Positions 58,871 to 64,000 of a stretch of DNA of 64,000 bases are shown here, one piece after another. Each line of letters begins with the position of its first letter. Position 1 is the first letter of the stretch. The notes below the pieces were generated by a model, which worked only from the letters and a program-made list of their open reading frames with translations, was not told the origin of the DNA and did not search any database. Location of the stretch: assembly GCA_035295165.1 (NCBI GenBank), contig DATGJN010000091.1, positions 62,001 to 126,000 of the forward strand, in the 5' to 3' direction. A program made the position numbers and the translations under genes. The DNA is from a bacterium. GTDB lineage: Bacteria; Sysuimicrobiota; Sysuimicrobiia; Sysuimicrobiales; Segetimicrobiaceae.

Positions 58871-59947
58871 ATGGCGAAGATCGCAATCGTGGGGTGCGGG
58901 GCGATCGGCGGATTGGCAGGATTCTACATGGCGCGGGCGGGCGAGGACGTGCTGTTCATCGACCAGAACGCGGATCACGTCCGGGCGATCCGCGAGCGCG
59001 GGATCGCGGTCAACGGGGTGTACGGCTCGATGTCGATCCCGCCGCAGCGCGCCTGTACGCCGGCCGAGATCGCCGAACCGCTCGACGGCCTGGTGTTCCT
59101 GGCGTGCAAGTCGCAGGCGACCGACGCGGCGATTCGGGCCATCGCGCCGCGCCTGGCGCCCTCGGCGTGTGTGGTCTCGCTGCAGAACGGCATGAACGAG
59201 GACACGATCGCCGACGTCGTGGGCCGCGCGCGCACGATGGGCGCGCTGCCCGACTACGGCGGGGCATATCTCGATCCCGGCGTGCTTGAGGCCGTCCACG
59301 AGGGGACGGTGTACGTCGGCGAGCTCGACGGCAGCCTGACCCCGCGCGTCCGCGAAGCGGCCCGGCTGCTCGGGATCGGCCCGAACGCGTGCGAGCTGCT
59401 GACCGACATCGTCGGGCGGCTGTGGACGAAGCACGTGTACAATTCGCAGATCGTCGTGACCGCGCTCGTGAACGGAACGGTCGTGGAGGTACTCGGCAAC
59501 CGAGACGTCCAGCGTCTGGCCGCCGCCGCCGTGCGCGAGGCGATGCAGGTCTCGGACGCCGCCGGCGTCCGAGTGCACGGCGACCGGTGGTTCGATCCTG
59601 GGCTCTACCACCCCGAGACGCCCGCGGACACCGCCCGGCTGCTCGCCTCGTACGACCGGCTCGTGGAACACCTGGGCGGCCATCAGGTCGGCGACGGACC
59701 GGGCGGCTACAAGTACGTCAAGAAGGCGAGCGGCATCCACTGGGACCTCGTGTACCGCAAGCGGAAGAGCGAGGCGTCGCACCTCACGGTCTGCACCCAC
59801 GCGGCCCGCTACGGGGTGGCCGTGCCGCTCAATGCCAAGATCGTCTCGATGATCGAGGAAGTCGAGGCCGGGAAACGCGAGCTCGGCTGGCACAACATCG
59901 CGGAGGGCACCGCGTACGCGAAGCAGATCGGCGCGACGCTCCCCTGA
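58871..59947 (+). CDS. Ketopantoate-reductase-like dehydrogenase, paralogue C
   Basis: A 358-residue PanE-fold protein. MAKIAIVGCGAIGGLAGFYM is the NADP-binding start, SLQNGMNEDTIAD the QNG motif, and 'LWTKHVYNSQIVVTALVNG' keeps the Asn expected after the catalytic Lys, unlike paralogues A and B. The C-terminal SGIHWDLVYRKRKSEASH segment and 'RELGWHNIAEGTAYAKQIG' tail are shared with them. GGGGAGGCGGGG lies before the ATG. It sits in the permease operon, on the other side of the RpiR gene from A and B, so it is the more ancestral-looking of the three. Confidence 0.84.
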   Translation: MAKIAIVGCGAIGGLAGFYMARAGEDVLFIDQNADHVRAIRERGIAVNGVYGSMSIPPQRACTPAEIAEPLDGLVFLACKSQATDAAIRAIAPRLAPSACVVSLQNGMNEDTIADVVGRARTMGALPDYGGAYLDPGVLEAVHEGTVYVGELDGSLTPRVREAARLLGIGPNACELLTDIVGRLWTKHVYNSQIVVTALVNGTVVEVLGNRDVQRLAAAAVREAMQVSDAAGVRVHGDRWFDPGLYHPETPADTARLLASYDRLVEHLGGHQVGDGPGGYKYVKKASGIHWDLVYRKRKSEASHLTVCTHAARYGVAVPLNAKIVSMIEEVEAGKRELGWHNIAEGTAYAKQIGATLP

Positions 59948-60331
59948 CCGACCACGAATGCGCTGGCGGCCCCGCGGCGCGGTCTAGCCGGCGTCGCGAT
60001 ACCGCGATCCCATTCCAGGGCCCCCGGGCCGTGTTCGTCGGCCGGAAACATTCCGTCGAGCAGCGCTGACAGCGTACTCGCTGCGGTCGCGGCCAACGCC
60101 GCCGCCGAGGCGTCGATCGGGCCTCGCCGAGGGGATCGCGCGGCCGAGTCGAAATCGTGCGTCACGGTCTCACACCCCCGAGGACCGGTCTCACGTAGAC
60201 GCCGCACCGAGGGCTCGAAGGCGGCGAGGCGGAGTGCCGCCGCACCTTGACGAGACAACCTCGCTCGTGCCATCGGCGGCGTCATGATAGAGAATTCGAA
60301 AGCTGAGATCGAGCGTGAGGGAGCGAGTCTG
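59948..60331. other. Intergenic region with a gene remnant
   Basis: About 385 bases between the dehydrogenase and the TPP-enzyme gene. The only coding-like signal is the short minus-strand remnant described at 60013-60123. I see no clear terminator after the dehydrogenase and no clear promoter hexamers for the TPP-enzyme gene. Confidence 0.35.
60013..60123 (-). pseudogene. Remnant resembling gluconate 2-dehydrogenase subunit 3
   Basis: On the minus strand, about 37 codons read TAASTLSALLDGMFPADEHG and then PGALE, closely like the N-terminal 'L.aLaDtmfPADehGPGA.e' signature of gluconate 2-dehydrogenase subunit 3-type proteins. The frame then diverges (WDRGIATPARP); in the next frame MGSRYRDAG followed by a stop looks like a continuation. 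No start codon, ribosome-binding site or remainder of the gene is present. Most likely a decayed fragment of a flavin-dehydrogenase subunit gene. Confidence 0.4.
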
Positions 60332-62068
60332 ATGACACGCTACGGTTCCGATCTCGTGGTCGACCTGCTTCGCGGGTTCGGGATAGAATACGCTGCGCTC
60401 AATCCGGGCGCAACGTTCCGGGGGCTTCATGACTCGCTCGTCAACTACGGCGGAAACGAACGCCCCGAGATCATCCTGTGCTGTCACGAGGAAATCAGCG
60501 TCGCGATCGCCCACGGATACGCGAAGGCCGCGGGCAAGCCGATGGCGGTTGGGCTGCACGACCTCGTCGGGCTGCAGCACGCCAGCATGGCGATTTTCAA
60601 CGCGTGGTGCGACAGGGTGCCCGTGCTCCTGCTCGGTGGTGCCGGGCCGATGGCGATCGAACACCGGCGTCCGTGGATCGACTGGATTCACACGGGGCTC
60701 GTTCAGGGGCAGCTGGTCCGCGATTACGTGAAGTGGGACGATCAACCCAGCAGCATTCCCTCGATGACAGAAGCCCTGCTCCGTGCACATCGGATCGCCG
60801 TGACCGAGCCGCAGGGCCCGGTGTACGTCGCGCTCGACGCGGCACTTCAAGAGGGCGTGGTGCCGGCAGACACGCCGCTTCCCGAGATCGCCCGGTACGC
60901 ACGGCCGGAGCGTCTGCAGGGGAGTCCGGCCGCGCTGGACGCGGCCGCCGAACTGCTGGCGCGCGCCGAGCGTCCGGTGGTCCTGGCCGAGCGTCTGGGC
61001 CGGCACGCGGGAGCGTTCGACGCGCTGCGGGAGTTGGCGGAACTCCTGGCAGCCCCCGTGGTCGATCTGTACAGTCACGGGCGCCCGAATCTGGCCAACA
61101 CCCATCCGCTGGACCTCACCGCCGCCAAGAACGACCTCCTTCGTGAGGCGGACGTGATCCTCTCCCTCGATGTGATCGATCTCTACGGCGCCTTCGCCGA
61201 AACCAACCCGGCGACCCGCGAGCCGTCGATGATCGTTGGGGCGGGCGCGAGGGTGATTCACATCACCCTCGACGATCTCGCAGCCCGATCTTGGGTGGCG
61301 GACTACCAGCGGCTTGTGCCCGTGGAGATCCACATCATCGCCGACACCGCGCTCGCGGTTCCCGCGCTGGTGGAACGGCTGAGATCGCGCGCGGGCTCCG
61401 AGGGCGAGCGGACGGCTCGCTTTCACCGGCTCAAAGCGGCGCACGAAGCGTCGCGCGAGGAAGGATGGCGGCAGGCTCGCTCGCGATGGGACGATGTGCC
61501 CATTTCTCCGGCACGCCTCGCCGCCGAAGTCTGGGAGCGCATCAAGACCGAGTCCTGGGTCCTCGCAAACGGGGCGTTGGGCGGATGGCCGCGCCGGCTG
61601 TGGGAGTGGACGCGTCACGATGCGTATTTGGGCTTCAGCGGCGGCGCGGGACTGGGCTACGGGCTCGGCGCGTCTATCGGAGCCGCGCTGGCCCATCGGG
61701 GAAGCGGCAGGATTGTCGTGGATCTGCAATCGGACGGCGACTTCTTGTACACTCCGAGCGCGTTGTGGACGGCGGCCCACCACCACATCCCACTGCTCGT
61801 GGTGATGTGCAACAACCGATCCTACGGAAACGACGAGGTCCACCAAGAACTCGTGGCCCGCGCACGGAACAGGCCGGTGGAGAACAAAGTCGTTGGCATC
61901 CGCCTCGAGAAACCTCCGGTGGACTTTGCGGGGCTGGCTCGGTCCCTGGGCGTGCACGGCGAAGGGCCCGTCGACGTCCCCGGCGAGATCGGTCCGGCGC
62001 TGAGACGCGCGCTGCGGGTTATCAAGGATCAGGGACGGCCGGCGCTCGTCGACGTCGTCATGCGATAG
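60332..62068 (+). CDS. Thiamine-diphosphate-dependent enzyme (acetolactate-synthase-like)
   Basis: A 578-residue TPP enzyme with the usual three domains. The PYR domain holds the activating Glu in CCHEEISVAIAHGYAKAAGK. The central domain is the FAD/NAD-like fold ('RPVVLAERLGRHAGAFDALR'). The PP domain has 'FSGGAGLGYGLGASIGAALA' and the Mg/diphosphate motif SDGDFLYTPSALWTAA ending VVMCNNRSYGN. Relatives are acetolactate synthase, benzoylformate decarboxylase and oxalyl-CoA decarboxylase; the substrate is open. ATG 60332 is preferred for the GAGGGAG 8 bases upstream; ATG 60284 is an alternative. It is convergent with the GntR gene. Confidence 0.85.
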   Translation: MTRYGSDLVVDLLRGFGIEYAALNPGATFRGLHDSLVNYGGNERPEIILCCHEEISVAIAHGYAKAAGKPMAVGLHDLVGLQHASMAIFNAWCDRVPVLLLGGAGPMAIEHRRPWIDWIHTGLVQGQLVRDYVKWDDQPSSIPSMTEALLRAHRIAVTEPQGPVYVALDAALQEGVVPADTPLPEIARYARPERLQGSPAALDAAAELLARAERPVVLAERLGRHAGAFDALRELAELLAAPVVDLYSHGRPNLANTHPLDLTAAKNDLLREADVILSLDVIDLYGAFAETNPATREPSMIVGAGARVIHITLDDLAARSWVADYQRLVPVEIHIIADTALAVPALVERLRSRAGSEGERTARFHRLKAAHEASREEGWRQARSRWDDVPISPARLAAEVWERIKTESWVLANGALGGWPRRLWEWTRHDAYLGFSGGAGLGYGLGASIGAALAHRGSGRIVVDLQSDGDFLYTPSALWTAAHHHIPLLVVMCNNRSYGNDEVHQELVARARNRPVENKVVGIRLEKPPVDFAGLARSLGVHGEGPVDVPGEIGPALRRALRVIKDQGRPALVDVVMR

Positions 62069-62133
62069 GTGAATGCGCCGCTGGCCCCTCTGTCGAGGCG
62101 ACGAGCCGGCGCGCGCCCCCGCCCGGTGAACGG

Positions 62134-62952
62134 TTACGGTCGGTGGTCGCCGGCTGGGCCGACCGCGCCCGAGGATGCCCCGAGCTTCGCCAAGACAAGC
62201 CTGCCGGCTTTGAGCACGTGGGTTTCCATCAGCGTACCTGCGTCCGCCGCGTCCCGCCGCCGGAGAGCGTCGATGATCGCCGGGTGATCGGCGAGAGTGG
62301 TCTCGACCCATCCCGGGATCGCTTCGTAAAAGTGGCGGGGGACGTACCGGGAGGCGGTACGCAGGAACCAGCGCAGGCGATTGGCGTCGGGCACGTTGTT
62401 GATCGTGCGGTGGAACTGGAAATTCAGCGTCTCGATGGTTGACGTGCGCTCATCCAACGGCTTATGCGTGCTGACCGTCACGATCTCGTTCTGGATCGCC
62501 TCCAGCCTCTCCAGAACGGTCGTCTCGATCGTGGTCGCCGCGCTCGCGGCGAGCTGCCCGGCGACAAATGCGTGAACCCTGAATACATCTGCGATGTCCT
62601 GACGTCGCACAACCGCGACGCGAAACCCACGCCGGGGCAGCACTTCGATGAGCCCTTCGCCGACGAGCGTGACCAGTGCCTCTCTGACAGGCATCGTGCT
62701 CACTCCCAGCCGCTCCGCGATCGCCAGTGGTGCCATCCGCAGGTTCGCCGGGAAGATGCCGCCGATGATGCCGTCGCGGATGTACCGGGCGATTTCATCG
62801 CTGAGCCGGCGGTTGGGGAGCAGCGGGAAGCTGAGAAAGGCGTCTACGGGCGTGTGCGCGGCGGGGATGGCATCCGCGCCGGGTTGCGTTCCTGCAGCCA
62901 GTTTCGTGATCGGACGGGCCTCCTCGCTGGTAGGGAAATGCAATGGCTCCAC
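62134..62952 (-). CDS. GntR-family transcriptional regulator, FCD (FadR) type
   Basis: A 272-residue regulator. After about 45 poorly conserved residues comes the winged helix: 'LSDEIARYIRDGIIGGIFPA', 'PLAIAERLGVSTMPVREALV' and 'LVGEGLIEVLPRRGFRVAVV'. The FCD domain includes 'RVHAFVAGQLAASAATTIET', the His of 'LNFQFHRTINNV' and 'DHPAIIDALRRRDA'. The GTG at 62952 has no Shine-Dalgarno but begins about 8 bases after a -10-like TATCAT, consistent with a leaderless message. Divergent from the binding-protein gene at 63020 and sharing a symmetric promoter region with it, so it very likely regulates that transporter. Confidence 0.87.
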   Translation of the reverse strand: MEPLHFPTSEEARPITKLAAGTQPGADAIPAAHTPVDAFLSFPLLPNRRLSDEIARYIRDGIIGGIFPANLRMAPLAIAERLGVSTMPVREALVTLVGEGLIEVLPRRGFRVAVVRRQDIADVFRVHAFVAGQLAASAATTIETTVLERLEAIQNEIVTVSTHKPLDERTSTIETLNFQFHRTINNVPDANRLRWFLRTASRYVPRHFYEAIPGWVETTLADHPAIIDALRRRDAADAGTLMETHVLKAGRLVLAKLGASSGAVGPAGDHRP

Positions 62953-62960
62953 CGAATTTC

Positions 62961-62996
62961 ATGATAATTGATCCTCGATCTAAGATCAAGTATCCT
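62961..62996. promoter_or_regulatory. Symmetric face-to-face promoters with shared operator
   Basis: Plus strand: -35 TTGATC (62968-62973), 17 bases, -10 TATCCT (62991-62996), serving the binding-protein gene at 63020. Minus strand: -35 TTGATC (complement of 62984-62989), 17 bases, -10 TATCAT (complement of 62961-62966), serving the GntR gene at 62952. The two -35 boxes are the arms of the inverted repeat TTGATC-N10-GATCAA. A regulator bound there would block both promoters at once. Hexamers and spacing are read directly; function is inferred. Confidence 0.6.
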
Positions 62997-63019
62997 ACGT
63001 TTCGACGAGGGGGACAAAC

Positions 63020-64000
63020 GTGGAGAATCGCTCAGCCCGTTGGCACTTGGACTTCTGCGCAAACGGCGTGAGGGTGGTGGCGCTCGCGCTCGGCCTGGCG
63101 GTGGCACTCGCAGTGTCCGCAACGGCAGCCGCGCCGAGCGGCGACTACAACCTGAGCGTGCTGGAGACGACGCCGGGCTTCTTCGACCTGCCGCTCTACG
63201 TCGTGATGCATGACGGCTACGCCAAGACCAACCACCTCAATCTGACCCTCGCCCAGTTTCAGACGGGGGGCGGCACAACCTCCCAGGTGTTTGCCGGAGG
63301 CACGGGCGACATCATGATGGGAGGCATGGATCTTCCGGTCCGGCTGATGCAGTCGAAGACGCTTGATGTGACCGTGTTGGCCGACATGCTGCAACGCGGC
63401 GTGTTCGTGCTGGTGTCGAAGGCTGGCTCCCAGTATCACACGTTGCAGAGTCTGAAGGGCCAGATTGTGGGCATCAGCGGACCGGGCGCGTTCAGCGAGT
63501 TCGCGCTCCACGTTGCGCTCAAGAAGGCCGGCATGGATCCGAACGATGTGCAGATCGCCGCGCTCGGCGGCACGCCGGCACAGTACGCCGCCGTGCTCTC
63601 GGGCAAGGCCACGGCCGTGCAGCTCCAGTCCCCGATCCTCGAGAACGCGCTCGCACAGCACACCGTGCAGCCGATCTACGACTTCCGGACGGAACAAGGG
63701 CTGCAGGCCGGGTTGGTGTTCACCGGGCGCACCGCGGCGATCAGGGCCAATCCGGCTCCCTACATCGCGTTCATGCGTGCCTACCGTCAGGCGCTGCAAA
63801 AGATTCGAACCGATCCGGTCTATGCGATGAAGTGGGCGACCGAGGAATGGGGGTCGACGACGCCCGCCGCGAATCTCCAAATCCAGCTGGATTCGTACCT
63901 GCGCAACCCCGGAATTTGGTCGCTCGACGGCATCTTCACCGTCGTGATGTACAACAACACGCGCGAGTTGCTGCTGGGCTCGGGGCTGTTCACCGAGCCG
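63020..64000 (+). CDS. NMT1/SsuA-type ABC transporter substrate-binding protein (partial)
   Basis: The frame starts at GTG 63020, with GAGGGGG upstream, and is still open at the end of the window (327 codons, no stop). The protein opens with a Sec signal (hydrophobic VVALALGLAVALAVSATAAA) and continues with 'YNLSVLETTPGFFDLPLYVV' then MHDGYAKTNHLNLTL, the layout of NMT1/THI5/SsuA/TauA-like binding proteins. Later parts include 'VFAGGTGDIMMGGMDLPVRL', 'LKGQIVGISGPGAFSEFALH' and 'AAVLSGKATAVQLQSPILEN'. Such proteins bind sulfonates, nitrate, pyrimidine precursors or aromatic acids. Permease and ATPase genes probably follow beyond the window. Likely controlled by the divergent GntR regulator. 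Confidence 0.85.
   Translation, partial: MENRSARWHLDFCANGVRVVALALGLAVALAVSATAAAPSGDYNLSVLETTPGFFDLPLYVVMHDGYAKTNHLNLTLAQFQTGGGTTSQVFAGGTGDIMMGGMDLPVRLMQSKTLDVTVLADMLQRGVFVLVSKAGSQYHTLQSLKGQIVGISGPGAFSEFALHVALKKAGMDPNDVQIAALGGTPAQYAAVLSGKATAVQLQSPILENALAQHTVQPIYDFRTEQGLQAGLVFTGRTAAIRANPAPYIAFMRAYRQALQKIRTDPVYAMKWATEEWGSTTPAANLQIQLDSYLRNPGIWSLDGIFTVVMYNNTRELLLGSGLFTEP

Noticed and set aside
57785-62311. Very long antisense open frames, including two of about 700 codons, opposite the permease/dehydrogenase and TPP-enzyme genes
   Set aside because: They mirror the codon periodicity of the genes on the other strand in GC-rich DNA, have compositions rich in Arg, His, Gly and Pro, and lack ribosome-binding sites or recognisable domains.
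1-64000. CRISPR array, prophage or conjugative element
   Set aside because: No regularly spaced repeats and no capsid (other than encapsulin), terminase, integrase, relaxase or cas genes were recognised.

Overview
The window is GC-rich bacterial chromosome with dense, mostly operonic genes and no rRNA, tRNA, CRISPR array, insertion sequence or phage gene that I could recognise. The mix of pyruvate:ferredoxin oxidoreductase, three-gene proton-translocating transhydrogenase, cytochrome bd oxidase, a stalk (copper-amine-oxidase-N) domain protein and many peptide/opine-type ABC transporter genes with amidohydrolases suggests a free-living soil or sediment heterotroph, perhaps from an uncultivated Terrabacteria-like lineage. 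That taxonomic guess is weak and rests on gene content alone.

Layout. 0-6 kb: end of a DinB-fold gene, a Phd/VapC toxin-antitoxin pair, a zinc alcohol dehydrogenase, two small membrane or secreted proteins, a CitE-like lyase and an ACMSD-type amidohydrolase. 6-18.4 kb: energy metabolism, with an adenylate-kinase-like gene, a GltD-like flavoprotein coupled to NifJ, pntAA-pntAB-pntB, and cydA-cydB. 18.4-33.3 kb: two divergent catabolic operons around a GntR/FCD regulator. On the minus strand are GntR, a Gfo/Idh/MocA dehydrogenase, a Tat-type binding protein, two permeases and a DUF885 hydrolase. On the plus strand are an M20 amidohydrolase, another Tat-type binding protein, two permeases, an amidohydrolase and an SDR.

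33.3-47.6 kb: a YraQ-type permease, a stalk/aromatic-repeat secreted protein, an AIM24 protein, a second toxin-antitoxin pair under a striking palindromic operator, a phosphorylase-creatininase pair, an SDR-amidohydrolase-Rieske-small-protein operon, an alpha/beta hydrolase flanked by degenerate direct repeats, a DyP peroxidase-encapsulin nanocompartment pair, a NUDIX hydrolase and two further enzymes. 47.6-60 kb: a regulon with an RpiR regulator and a divergent permease operon. It holds a binding protein, two amidohydrolase paralogues, a creatininase-family protein, three ketopantoate-reductase-like paralogues and a serine hydrolase; it is the best candidate here for an undescribed catabolic pathway. 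60-64 kb: a thiamine-diphosphate enzyme, a second FCD-type GntR regulator, and a truncated NMT1/SsuA-type binding protein that runs off the window.

Common themes: peptide-type ABC systems always appear without their ATPases. Hydrolases of cyclic amides, peptides and lactones are strongly over-represented. Several local regulators and both antitoxins appear to be transcribed from promoters that place the start codon at or near the first transcribed base, with palindromic operators over the promoter.
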